A stretch of 64,000 nucleotides of DNA from contig JANUWF010001783.1 in assembly GCA_026120185.1 (NCBI GenBank), forward strand, positions 9,300,001-9,364,000, read 5' to 3'. Position numbers and translations under genes: made by a program. Of the stretch, positions 46,901-58,392 are shown piece by piece. How positions within the stretch are numbered: the first letter of the stretch is position 1; each line of letters starts with the position of its first letter. Source of the stretch: Voacanga thouarsii (lineage: Eukaryota; Streptophyta; Magnoliopsida; Gentianales; Apocynaceae). The notes under the pieces were generated by a model. The model made no database searches. It was given only the letters and a program-made list of their open reading frames with translations, and had not been told where the DNA came from.

Positions 46901-49200
46901 TATTTCGCTTTATGATCATCAAGTATATGACTTGATAATAAAATCCTATGGCAAGTAGAATGAGTATTCTTAAAATGTCCCTAATCGATTATTATTAGTG
47001 GAATAATAATAAATTAAGATTAGTATATTTATTACTAGATGGCTATGTTTTACTGATTATGGATATATGGGATATCAAGTCAAAACATAAATAAATGTTA
47101 AAGAATATTGTATTAGACATGACCTACTGTGAGAATACTTTATGGGGTATGTCATAAGTACCTTTCTTTTAAATTATGATATCATATGTTCTTTGACTTA
47201 AATTCATCATTGTGTTCTACTTGGTGGGTTCTATATTTTGACATAATTTTAAGTTATTTTTAACTAAATATTTAAATAAGACTACCATTGGATATAGAAT
47301 AAGGCATGGAAGGGAATATGAATGAAAGTGAAGGGATTTGTCCCTCTCATCTTTGAGATAGATATCAATGGGTTCCTTAATAAATAAAACTATTAAAATA
47401 CATGGTCATACTCAAATATATCAATAAGAAAATATTAATATTATTTGTTTGAACAGTTTGCTCAAAAATTAAGAAATAATTAATTAATATTTATAAGGAT
47501 GACATATTTCATGTATTATATTTAATTTGGATATCGTGGGACAAAAAGATTAAATTTCAAATTGTGGCTTGGTTCAAATAGATTATTGATCTTCATTTTA
47601 ATGTGGATAGTTATAATATTTTGTTAGAAATCGCTTATAACTTATGAGGAATATAAGTATGATTTGGGCATACTGCCAACATTAAATGAACCTACAGGGT
47701 CACATATTATACGAACAAATTAGGTTAGTTTCTAGTGAACAGGTTTGATGTATCTAGAAATGTGTCCAGATTCATCGAATTTAAAAAGATGTCAAGATTC
47801 AATATATCTAGATATGTTTCTAAATTCATTGTATCTAACTAGATGTTTAGGTTTAATGTATCTAGAGAACATCCAAATTATTAGAATCTGGCTTGGTAAA
47901 TTAATTTACTAGGATAATCTGAAAAGATATCTGTATCTATTCAAATTTGATTTTGAAAAAGATATGATACTATATCTATAGAAATTGATTGAGAATAAGA
48001 CTCTTAAAATCATTTTAAAGTTTTAGACGGTTATCAAAGTTTTATTATTGAAAACCTTAGTCATTAGATGTATTTTTTTTCTCTCTTGATCTCATTTTTT
48101 CTGAAAAATACCCAAAAAAAAACCCTTCTACCGTGGGTGCTAGCACATCCCTAGTCAAGGTCAAAGTTCGCCGTGTGAATCCATAGAAGACATTAGTAAC
48201 AGACAGCGTTTGTAATCTAATCTGATTAAAACAGACACAGTATTCAATGACATCTTTAAGGTATGAAACCGTCCCTAGTCAAACTTGCTATTTAACTTGA
48301 ATCTGGTGTAAGAATTTGTGGATATTTTCTATATTTTGAAGTCCACAAATTCTAACTGTTGTTTTAGAGCACATAAAAAATCTCCGAAGTCTTGATTTTA
48401 AGGGAAACCAAGGCAAAATCTTCTATGGCTTCATTTTCTTTTTGTTGGACTTTGTAGATGGACCAACATCAGAAGGCTTGTCATCTTCTACCCATCTCAA
48501 TGCACCACAAATTGAACATATAGAATCATCTTTCTTATCTTTCCAAAACAACATACAATTATTTAGGCAAACATCAATTTTCTCATATCTAACTCCTAGT
48601 TCACTAATGAGTTTTTACAGTTCATATGATGACTTTGGCAAATTTTCTCCACCTGGGAATGTCTCCCTTAGTGAGTCAAGCAAACCTTTGAAAGACTTAT
48701 TACTCCATCCATTCATACACTTTTTATGAAATAAATTTAGAATAAACGAAAGCCTACTATGCTTCATACATCCCTAAAAAAGTTCTTCATCAGTATCTCT
48801 TAAAATTCTGTAGAACTTTTCAGCTTCTTCATTGAACTCTTCACATAATGGTTGATTGTTAGATGTTCCTCCAGAAACACAAAAGTCAAAATTGTCATCT
48901 CTAGTATTAGATGTTCCTCCAATATGATTATGACCAGCAATCATATCTTTTAAAATTGGTCTAACGTTATGTTGTCCGTCAACCTAATACTGCCCCTGAT
49001 CAAGCTGAGTATGTCTAAAATGGTTATATCCCAGAGTTGTTGAAGATGACTCGCCATAGAAGTACCATTGTGTACAGTTTGGAGAAAACACATGATTCAG
49101 GAGATTCAATAACAACATTTTGAGTAACTACATCGAGTATTAACATATTTGACACAATGACAAGCAAGTTTTCCATCTTTTGAAGATTTAAGAGCAAAAC
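43983..49200 (-). pseudogene. CACTA TNP2 transposase, near full-length, split by a solo LTR
   Basis: Reading leftwards: a transposase-associated domain (SSKDGKLACHCVKYVNTR near 49.2 kb, SPNCTQWYFYGES near 49.07 kb), then KCMNGWSNKSFKGLLDSLRE and VCLNNCMLFWKDKKDD (48.5-48.7 kb), the solo LTR (46822-48357), then AWKEFDTLYIDFSKDPRN, LGLASDGFNPF and LPWFCMK (46.6-46.8 kb). DUF4218 follows (45751-46005, 45445-45714, 45000-45287, with NRNYSEGSIAERHIANEC) and DUF4216 (44152-44669, with VLASQVQQVFYVPN and KPRDVFEM). The last recognisable residues stop at about 43983. TNP2 is the catalytic transposase of En/Spm elements. Frame breaks and stops between all blocks make it inactive. Confidence 0.88.
46822..48357. 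mobile_element. Solo LTR, family B, copy 2, inside TNP2
   Basis: 1536 bp, TGTTAGGG...TCTAACT, homologous over its length with 23337-24870 and clearly diverged. The flanks are GTCGT (46817-46821) and GTTGT (48358-48362), a 5-bp target duplication with one change. If the LTR is taken out, the TNP2 reading continues across the junction, which confirms the borders independently. The last base has changed from the canonical A to T. Confidence 0.88.
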
Positions 49201-51107
49201 CCCCTATTCAATTCTTTTTTGATTAAGGGGGGGGGTGGGGAATGAAATCCCTATTCAATTCTCCTTATGCCAGCACGTTTTATGTTCATTAAGGGAAAAA
49301 TTGTAAATAATTCCTTTAAATTTTATTCTCATAGGCTGAATGTTATTCCCAAGGATTCCATGTAATGTTGTCACTGAACTTGTGAAGATTTGAACTATGG
49401 TTCGGAATATATTTGTTTTTTCTTCCCCCATAAATCATAATTAATCTTGTCGAATGTCTTCCTACTAGTTATTGATAGGCAAATAATACTGAGTACAAAC
49501 TTGAGACATTCGCTGCAGTCTACAGGAAGCTTTCAGGCAAAGATGTTGTCTTTGGGTATCCAGTAGCAGATCCTTAGAAATTGTTGTTTTGTTACCATTG
49601 CAAATGTTTTCTACAATTAGTGCAAACATTTTGAAATTTTGATATCAGTATTTATGTTTTTGAAGGCACTGGCCGCAAACTTTGTGAAGCTTGCTACGTT
49701 TTTCTTTTTGAATATTTTAGTCACCGTCTCATGAGATTGCTTTCTTCTAAAAAATGTCAGATCTTTTCCAACTCTTTTTTTGAGATTTGGCCTTAAAGAA
49801 AATATGCAAATAATGAAAAGAACAGACGCGTGGCTATTTTACTAGTGGGTTTATGGAAATTTCCAGAAATTTTCTCACCTAAAATTTTAATCTCCCTCCA
49901 AAATTTTTTAATAAGTGCCAAAAATTCATCAAAATCCAAAAAGCCTTACTTGCTAATTAACTAGGTCTTTATACTTGCCTCCAAACAAAATTTTTCACAG
50001 AAGTATTTTTCTCTCTTCTTCATCCAAGTTTTAATTTGCTTCATCTCTGCTTCGCCCTGAGTCGGTCTCAAATAAAGCAAATGAATACATACTTGATTAA
50101 ATAATTGTTTGATCGTGAGTATTGTGTTGATTGAGAATTGGGTAGACGTATCAGTAGGACTCTGTTCTGGACAATGCCTCACAAGATACCAATTTCGGTT
50201 GACGAATGTTGATTATATTGTTTGCTGGTTAGACGTTATAAACTGAATAAGAAATTACATTTTGTGTAGCTTTTCATGTGTTGAATGCTTTATTGTTCTG
50301 CATGTATTCAATACTTTGCCCGGATTTCTAAGGCCATACAGGAAGGTGATTCTTTAGATTCTATTAACAATTCTAATATTACTCCTCCTTCCTTGGAGCA
50401 GGAATATTTTAAATTTTTTTCATTCAGTTTATTGAGTTTTCCATTTGAATATCGACCATACAGAGGCTACTTCTCCCAGAATTCCTGTTTCAACTTCGAA
50501 TTTTTATTGCTATTTAATTCTCTAGCTTTAGCTGCTCTGCTACTCTTAAGTCGTGTGATTCATATATTCTGGAAGCGCACTCTCACAGAGGCTTTTGGTT
50601 TATTGCCTGTACAAGGCATCAATGTTTGAAGTAGTGATTCAAAATGTGATATTTGTGATTTGATTAAATCCCAAATTTCTTTCATGGCTTTTCTTTGTTT
50701 TTTTTTAAATTTGAAGCTCTAGATTACGAAATTAACTCTTTGAAAAATTAAAATCAATTTCTTTTGTTTTCGGATGCCCCAAGTAGTCACCTACCCTCCT
50801 TTTCTTCTGTATTTCAAGATCAAAATTCAGCTTCTCAGTACGTGAATCCTGATAACCGAAAGTTGTTCCGTATTGTACGTATGTTTGTACACGTTTTCAA
50901 GAATCAAGACCACAAATTCAGCAAACAGAATGAGTCCTTTTGACCACTCAATGCCAATGCTCAAATTTGTAAAAGGTTGTGTATATTTTTATTGTCAAAA
51001 TCGATAATTGGTCAAACCCTTGGCATAGAAGCGTTTTCCTCTATTCTCTGTAGTTTGTTATTTTTGGGAGTTTCTTCACTATCTTTTAAGTTTTTAAAGT
51101 TTTCTAA
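49201..51107. other. Non-coding between TNP2 and TNPA-like inverted repeat
   Basis: Probably CACTA internal or former host sequence. A GGGGGGGGGTGGGG run lies at 49230-49243. The 114-codon plus-strand frame 50285-50629 is mostly hydrophobic and has no recognised motif. No CACTA terminal repeat was located. Confidence 0.4.
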
Positions 51108-52687
51108 AAATGACTTTAATCCTAAATATGCAGGATATAAAATGTTGAAACATATTCAAAAGCAAAAACAATTTTCAATAGCTTCTTTGCTGCCTCAAAA
51201 GAAAATGACTAGTAATATTACTAGACTAGACAGTGGACTATCTCAAGTCAACAATCCTTCACAAGACAATGTCCAAAATAATGGGTCGTTTATTCATCAG
51301 CCACAAATTCCACTTGAGAATTCTCCTATCAATGATTTGGATGTTAGTCTAAATAATGAGATGGATATGGAATATAAATTTTTTTTTTTACGAATTAACT
51401 AAAATATTTCAATTATGTAATTCTAATTTTTTTATTTTTCTATTATGTAGAGAATTTGAAATTATCAAGAAATACTCCGACCAATTAGACTTCCTAATAT
51501 TTGGAACCTTAGTAAAGTTCAAAAGTTAGCTGAACAGTTTAACACTTTTAATCAATGTGTTGATGATAGTGAACTTGAAAATTTTGTGGTACTGTGGCAA
51601 GAAATCCTGATTTGATGCCAATTTAATATGTTGATTGAAGAAAAGTGCCTTCTACAATAAAGGAGTCTAATCCAAATTTGTGTTGGCACCAAGTAGAAGG
51701 TCATGGGTCCTTCAACAAGTTGGGAAATGTTTGAAAGAATTTAGGCATACATGTTTGTTGGTAATTTTTCAAAGTATAATTCTCTTGTTGAATTGAAAGT
51801 ATATGTGGATTCTAGAATTGTAAAAGATCAATGGGAGAAACTTGCTATAATGTGGTATTCTCCAAAGTGGCCGGTAAAACTTCTTTTCTTACTATTTATA
51901 AAGTCTATACTATATTATGTTAAGATATCAAATTATTTAATCCTACAACATATTTTTTAAGTCTTGTTAAAAATTTGAAAATGGGAAGAAAGCAAGAAGA
52001 CAAATGAAAATGCTGCACACTTCGGGTATAATTTCTTTTGCTCGTAGAGCTGAGACGAATGTACATATTAAATTCATCAAGCTTTATTAAAGTATATTTG
52101 CAATTATTCATTTAAGTGTTTACCCTTTTTTCCCTTGTAGTTTAAAGAGCCAGGAAGGCGACCTAATAGGACAAATTTATTTGTGAAATGACACAAGCAC
52201 AAAAATGGACAACCAGTCACTAATGAGGCAGTAGAAAAAATTGTAACATATTTTTTTATATTCTTTAATTGCTATTTCTTTTTAATTTTATCTTCACAAA
52301 TATAAAAATAATTTTATATTGTGTTGTGTTTTAATATCATGTAAGCTAGAATTCAAGAAATTTTGGATTCTCAAGGAATGAATGTTGAATCTTCTCAGCA
52401 ATCAGATGGTTTTACTCCTTTAGAATGTGATGCATTATTTCATGTGTTTGGTCCTGAAAAAAATGGGGCACGTTGTGGAATCGGTTTTGGAGTGACACCA
52501 AGAATGTTTAAAAATTAATTTGGATATTTTGAGAGAAAATGAGTAAGTGAAGGAGAAAAACAAGAATTTTTTTAGAAAAAATGGAAGGATTATCCAAAGA
52601 TGTTGCTGAATTGCATAATATAGTTTCAAATTATATGAGTTTTAATTTTGATGGATAAGATGGACAGGTACGGTAAAAATTAAGTAG

Positions 52688-52690
<3 letters not shown>
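51108..52690 (+). pseudogene. TNPA-like transposase (Transposase_24 type) pseudogene, left arm of inverted duplication
   Basis: Plus-strand blocks in order: a Ser/Asn-rich leader (SGLSQVNNPSQDN, then FIHQPQIPLENSP), an intron-like AT stretch with TATGTAG acceptor near 51448, KDQWEKLAIMWYSPKWP (51820-51873), a second intron-like gap, then HTSGIISFARRAE (52012-52050), FKEPGRRPNRTNLFVK (52141-52190), NGQPVTNEAVEKI, and SRCGIGFG-like sequence near 52475. The layout is that of the plant Transposase_24 (Ptta/En/Spm) family, accessory DNA-binding proteins of CACTA elements. Stops and missing exons indicate a pseudogene. The whole block is repeated in reverse at 53185-55217. Confidence 0.75.
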
Positions 52691-52737
<47 letters not shown>

Positions 52738-53130
52738 TTCATTAAAGTATTATTTCAAATTTAACGAAGTAAATCTACTTGTTATAAAAAATTATTATAG
52801 GTTAGAGATAGCACTTTTTCACTTTGTGATTCAATGATACTCTAAATGACACTTTTGAAGGTAATATAATTTTATATTTTAAATAAGTTTAAAAATATGT
52901 CTCGATGTTGATCAATTTTTTTATTTATTAATTCTATTATTCATAACATTTGTATTATTTTACTAGTTGAGATGGTTTCGTGCAGTGTATATATACATAT
53001 ATATATATATATATTTATATGTCTTGATGTTGATCAATTTTTTTATTTATTAATTCTATTATTCATAACATTTGTATTATTTTATCTGAGATGGTTTCGT
53101 GCAGTGTATATATACATACATACATATATA

Positions 53131-53185
<55 letters not shown>
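52688..53185. repeat. Spacer of inverted duplication: tandem duplication and (TA)n tracts
   Basis: (TA)n at 52690-52733 and 53129-53183 flank a diverged tandem duplication of about 110 bp (52894-53000 and 53020-53120; shared GTTTCGTGCAGTGTATATAT). The plus-strand frame 52972-53439 is mostly translated microsatellite and is not a gene. Confidence 0.85.
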
Positions 53186-53856
53186 TTAATTTTTACCATA
53201 CATGTCCATCTTGTCCATCAAAATTGAAACTGATATACCTTGAAACTGTATTACGCAATTCAAAAATATCTTTGGATAATCCTTCTATTTTGTCTGAAAG
53301 AATCTTATTTTTCTCCTTTAATTGCTCATTCTCTCTCAAAATATCCAAATTTGAATTTTTTAAACATTCTTGGTGTCACTTCAAAACCCCCATCTTATGT
53401 ACATGCCCATTTTTTTTTAGGACTAAACACATGAAATAATGCATTACCTTCTGAATGAGAAATCATCTGATTGTTGAGAAGATACAACATCCATTCCTTG
53501 AGAATTCAAAATTTTTTAAATTTTAGCCTACATGATATTAAAACACAGCACAATATAAAATTATGTTTATATTTGAGAAGCTAAAATTAAAAAGAAATAG
53601 AAAGTAAAGAATATATAAAAGAAATGTGTTACAATTTTTCTGCTACCTCGCTAGTGACTGGCTGTCTATTCTTGTACTTGTATCATTTCACAAATAAATT
53701 CGTCTTATTAGGTCACCTTCCAGTCTTTTTAAACTACAAGAGAAAAAAAAAAAAGATAACACTTAAATAAATAATTATAAAAAAAATATTGTGTTTGTGC
53801 CATTTCACAAATAAATTTGTCTTATTAGGTTACCTTCCAATCTTTTTAAACTACAA

Positions 53857-53901
<45 letters not shown>

Positions 53902-55217
53902 CAATTAATAAATAATTGTAAAAATACTTTAATAAAGTAACGTCTTCCTCAGCTCTATGAGCAAAAGAAATTGCATCCAAAGTGTGTAGAATCTTCATTT
54001 GTCCTCTTGCTTTCTTCCCATTTTCAGTGCAGCAATTAAAAAATTTAGCAAGGCTCAAAAAAATATATTGTAAAATTAAATAATTTGATATCTTAACATA
54101 ATATATTATAGACTTTATAAATCAAGATTAAACACAAAGAAAAACACATACATACAGATGCTTTTACATGCTGAGAAGAAATGATTGCAATTTTCTTCTT
54201 TTTTGTCTCAAAATTGCAGATCTAATTCATTACAATGATAAATATCGATCTGTAGCCTTCTTGAATACTTTTTATTTTTCCATAAAGAAATATATGTTGA
54301 AGAATTAAATAATAAGAAAAGATATTTTACCTGTCACTTTGGAGAATACCACATAGTAGCAAATTTCTCCCATTGATCTTTTGCAGTTCTAAATTCTACA
54401 TTTGCTTTCAGTTCAGCAAGAGAATTACACTTCAAAAATTTATCGGCAAAGAATGGATGCTTAAATTCTTTCAAATATTTCCCAACTTGTAGAAGGTCCT
54501 GTGACCTTCTACTTGGTGCCACAAATTTGGACTACACATATATATGTATATGTATATATCATTATACAACAAAAAAATAACAATAGAAAATTTTTTGCTC
54601 AAGAAGTTTTGCTTACCTCAACAACTCGTCATATCTTATCCTTTATCGTAAAATGCACTTTTCTCCAATTATCATATTGAATTGGAGTTAAATAAGGATT
54701 TCTTGCCACAGTACCACAAAACTTTTCAAGTTCACCATCATCAACACGTTGATTGTAAATGTTAAACTGTTCAATTAACTTTTGATTAGAACTAACATTC
54801 CAAATATCACAAAGTCTAGTTGGTCCATGAGTATTTTTTTAGTAAATCCAAATTCTCTACATAATAGAAAAATAAAAGATTAGATTTACATAAGTAATAT
54901 ATTTTAGTTAATTCATAAAAAAAAACACTTGCACTCAATATGCATATCATTATTTAGACTGAAATCTAAATCATTAATAAGAAAATCCTCAAGTGGAATT
55001 TGTGATTGATGAATAAACGATCCATTACTTTGGACATTGATAAGAAAATCTTGTGAAGAATTGTTGACTTGAGATGGTCCACTATCTGATCTAGTAATAT
55101 TACTGGTCCTTATTTGCTTTTGAGGTAGCAAAAAAGTCATTGAAGACTGTTTTTGCTTCTGAATACATTACAATATTTTATATCCTGCATGTTTGAGATT
55201 AAAGTCATTTAAAAAAA
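53185..55217 (-). pseudogene. TNPA-like transposase pseudogene, right arm of inverted duplication
   Basis: The minus strand repeats the left arm: SDSGPSQVNNSSQD and FIHQSQIPLED (54913-55140), NSLAELKANVEFRTAKDQWE and FATMWYSPK (54334-54522), then HTLDAISFAHRAEED (53940-53985) and the FVK-like end near 53.7 kb. The right arm has about 0.25 kb more in the second intron-like gap (54.1-54.33 kb) than the left arm, plus a local tandem duplication (53682-53742 and 53797-53857) separated by a (TA)n tract. Arms differ by many substitutions, so the duplication is not recent. Not in frame throughout; non-functional as protein. Confidence 0.75.
53861..53901. repeat. (TA)n microsatellite
   Basis: About 20 TA dinucleotides inside the right arm, absent from the left arm. 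Confidence 0.9.
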
Positions 55218-55594
55218 AAAAAAGTGAGACACAGAAATATCTACATGCTGGCTGGTTTTTCTTTCTAACTCTGAAAGAATTGGGAGGTAAGACAAGAAAA
55301 ATGGTGGTGTTTAATGATCAGGATGCAACATTTGTCAATCAACCAATGAAAATGTACTGACAAAGTAGGTCATGAACAACCAAAGAAAAATCCAGCCCCC
55401 AGACGGTACAAGAGCATTCAGGCTATCATAGGTAAAAGCAAGTATTTGATGGACGATCTTTTACAAAGCAATTATGCATAAACAGCATAGGTCATAAAAA
55501 CAAACATCTCAATTATGATTTCTGTCTCTAATATTAAGTTCCATATAAAAGAATCAGATAACAAATCCATAAGCTTCTGCTCAGTTTAGACGAA

Positions 55595-56065
55595 TTATAC
55601 ATCTCCAGTAAGCGAAGAGAAGAAATCATTACTCTTCCAGCTACTTTCACTTAACTGAAATTGGGGCAGAAAAGGGTCACAAGATGACAAAGCTCCCTCA
55701 CTTAACTGAAAATTCCTTTCTGCTTCAAATATTGTGGTCTCCATATGATTAAACGAGATTTTCAGCACGATAATTTGTTTATGAATAAAGTTACCCTCAA
55801 TGTTTATATTCTTTCTTTTTTCTCCAACAACCAAAGCAAGTTTTTTCAAATATACACATAAAAATAAAGGAAAAAAAAAATCAACTTGCTTCATAAAAGT
55901 GAAGGGCGTATGGTCCAAATAGAAAAGTGGAAAAAAAACAAACAACCAGTAATCCTCAGGAGAATCAAGTTGTAAGTGGCAGCAAGAAGGATAAAAAGAT
56001 AAAAGCATCGGCCCACTAAAAACTGGACCACGAAAAATATGCCAACTTGAAAAGAATGAACTCAT
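55595..56065 (-). CDS. Unrecognised ORF, 156 codons
   Basis: ATG at 56065 on the minus strand, stop at 55595. The N-terminal two thirds is hydrophobic and low in motif content; the last 50 residues (from METTIFEAERNFQLSEG) are more polar and contain two similar FQLSE segments (FQLSEGALSSCDPF, FQLSESSWKSNDFF). No family could be recognised. It lies head-to-head with the TOM5-like ORF, 109 bp apart. It may be the 3' exon of a gene with intron-derived upstream sequence, or chance. Base composition here is less AT-biased than the surrounding elements. Confidence 0.25.
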   Translation of the reverse strand: MSSFFSSWHIFRGPVFSGPMLLSFYPSCCHLQLDSPEDYWLFVFFPLFYLDHTPFTFMKQVDFFFPLFLCVYLKKLALVVGEKRKNINIEGNFIHKQIIVLKISFNHMETTIFEAERNFQLSEGALSSCDPFLPQFQLSESSWKSNDFFSSLTGDV

Positions 56066-56158
56066 CGATTTGCATAGCCAGATATCCCTTTAAGACACAG
56101 TAAGGCAACTTTTTACACAAAAAGTCACAGTGAAGACTGTTATCGATTCGCATAGCCA
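56065..56158 (+). repeat. Short direct repeat upstream of TOM5-like ORF
   Basis: TCGATTTGCATAGCCAGA (about 56065) and TCGATTCGCATAGCCAAA (about 56143) are a near-exact pair 78 bp apart, straddling the upstream region. Confidence 0.7.
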
Positions 56159-56174
56159 AACTTTTGCAATATCA

Positions 56175-56318
56175 ATGGAGAAGATCAAAGCTTTCTGGCA
56201 TTCTCAGGTTCGCGATAAGGAGAAGTGGTCCCAGAACGTGAAATTGCTACGAGCTTTTGGGCTTTTGGCTGGCTCCATCATTTTTATGCGGAAATATGGC
56301 GATCTCATGGCAATTTGA
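56175..56318 (+). CDS. TOM5-like mitochondrial import receptor subunit, possibly N-terminally shortened
   Basis: From the ATG at 56175 there are 47 codons ending at TGA/TAA-type stop at 56316-56318. KIKAFWHSQVRDKEKWSQNV, then LLRAFGLLAGSI and MRKYGDLMAI, match plant TOM5 in order, including the C-terminal membrane segment (LLAGSIIFM). TOM5 is a small subunit of the TOM complex in the mitochondrial outer membrane. Plant TOM5 is about 54 residues; the frame continues upstream (to 56130) without an ATG, and the residues FAIS before the Met resemble the conserved start region, so the normal Met may be lost. It is intronless in sight. Either a short functional gene or a retrocopy. No promoter was identified. 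The neighbourhood is transposon-rich. Confidence 0.62.
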   Translation: MEKIKAFWHSQVRDKEKWSQNVKLLRAFGLLAGSIIFMRKYGDLMAI

Positions 56319-56957
56319 AGATATGATAGTGGTTGTAATCTCGACTATGTCAGCTGAATTTAGGAATTAATTCTATCCTAAATTAATTCCTTGAGATGGC
56401 TTAAAAATTTTTTAGAAAAAAAAAAGGTCACATCCACCCTTCCCGAATACGCCTCCATAATACACCAATTCCAAAACCCTAACTCTAAACATTAACCGAT
56501 TAACCAAAACCAATACAAGAACACCTCAAAATCATATATTCAAATAAAAAAAGTTTTTAGATTTGATTATTTTAAAGAAAAAATTATTTGAATCAAAATA
56601 ATATATTTTATGTACCTTTTTTCTTTGTGCCGAGTAGTCTTTTTGTCTTCTTTGTGTGAAGGAGAAGTAAGAATTTTGTAGGAAAAAATTTGTGCATTAA
56701 TAGAGAATATGAATAACAGAGATGTGAAGAGATTTGAGGGAGGAGAATAGAGATGGCACCCTAATTGTGTTTTGAGGAAGAAGGGCGTGTTTTTTTTAAA
56801 GAAGGTGGGAAGTGATTTAAGTTAAATATTTTTTTAATTAACATAAATTTTTTCTTCAAAAAAGTAACCTAAAATTTAAAAGAAAATTACTTCCCCTTCC
56901 TTAAGTCTCATGTTCTGATTCATGTTGTCAAAACAGTTCATTTATCTTATTTATATA
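56319..56957. other. 3' flank of TOM5-like ORF, no gene
   Basis: AT-rich, without recognisable motifs. The ATA before the CACTA element is its target duplication. Confidence 0.5.
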
Positions 56958-57869
56958 CACTACAGGAAAAATACTCATTTGCAACGGGCAAAAACCGTCG
57001 CAAAACCGTCACAAATGAGTTTTGCAACAGTTTCATGACGGTTTTGTCCATAGCTAAAAAAAGCGTCACAATTTGAGACGGCAAAGTAAAACTGTCGCTA
57101 TTTGGAACGGCTTTGCGACGGTTTGCGATAGATTTGTGACGATCATTTAATTAATGATATTATAATTAAGTTTATAATTATGTTTACGACGGTTTTGTGA
57201 CGGATTTTAAATTTTTTTAAAAAAATTTATTATTCTATTTTTATTTTTTAAAAATTATTTATTAGATTTGCAATGGTTTTGCGACGATGAGTTAGCGACA
57301 GTTTTGCAACGGCCTTTTAAATTTTTTTAAAAAAATTAATTATTAAAATTTTATTTTTAAAAAAATTATTTATCAAATTTACGATGGTTTTGCTACGGCA
57401 TTTTAGCGAGGGTTTTGCGACGAGCTTTTAATTTTTTTAAAAGTTAATTATTAAATTTTTATTTTTTAAAAAATTATTTATTAAATTTGAGACGGTTTTA
57501 CAATGGCATTTTAGCGATGGTTTTGCGACGGCCTTTTAATTTTAAAAAAAATATTATTTAAATTTTTATTTTTTAAAAAATTATTTATTAAATTTGCGAC
57601 GGCATTTTAGCGACTATTTTGTGACGAATTTTTATTTTTTTTAAATTAATTATTAAATTTTTATTTTTTAAAAAAATTATTTATCAAATTTACGATGGTT
57701 TTGCTACGGCATTTTAGTGAGGGTTTTGCGACGGACTTTTAATTTTTTTTAAAAATTAATTATTAAATTTTTATTTTTTTAAAATTTATTTATTAAATTT
57801 GCAACAATTTTGCAACGACTACAATTTTGCGAGGGTCATCAAAATTTTAAAATTTTAAATTATTAAATC

Positions 57870-57995
57870 AGCTTCAACCCGATCAAACAGCCCTTTCGCC
57901 CCGCCCTAGAACAAATCCGGCCCCATTGGACACGGGGCTCGAACCCGCATCTTTATTGTGGGAGAGGATGTACTCCACCACTAGGCTATGTAAAT
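57870..57995 (-). repeat. tRNA-derived SINE head or degenerate tRNA gene
   Basis: Minus strand carries an A-box-like TAGCCTAGTGGTGG (57975-57988) and a B-box GGTTCGAGCCCC (57934-57945) with a T-arm-like stem (GCGGG...CCCGT) around it. Spacing of about 30 bases between boxes suits an internal pol III promoter. The cloverleaf is not complete, so a SINE head or tRNA relic is more likely than an active tRNA gene. It sits in the middle of the CACTA element and is its most GC-rich part. SINE family not determined. Confidence 0.6.
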
Positions 57996-58019
57996 TCTTG
58001 TGCTTATTTTTACCTTATC

Positions 58020-58348
58020 TTAATTATATACTATATTTATAATAAGATATTTTTTTAGATACATAATATGTACTTATATATATATAAATATATATATATT
58101 ATACAATTTTTTAGATTATTATATATATATATATATGTTATATGTACATATTATGTATCTAAAAAGAATCATATAAGATATATATATGATACATAATATG
58201 TATATATAACATATATATATATATATATATATACGTGGAGATTAATATATATACGTACAAATATATATTTATTTATGTTAGTATGTGTATGTCTACATGT
58301 ATATATATCAATATGTTATCTATTAATATGTATATTAATACACACACA

Positions 58349-58392
<44 letters not shown>

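Noticed and set aside
50285..50629. 114-codon hydrophobic frame
   Set aside because: No motif, located in a non-coding stretch between CACTA pieces.
52972..53439. 155-codon Tyr/Ile-rich frame
   Set aside because: Mostly translated (TA)n and a tandem duplication; its C-terminal part is antisense of the TNPA-like arm.
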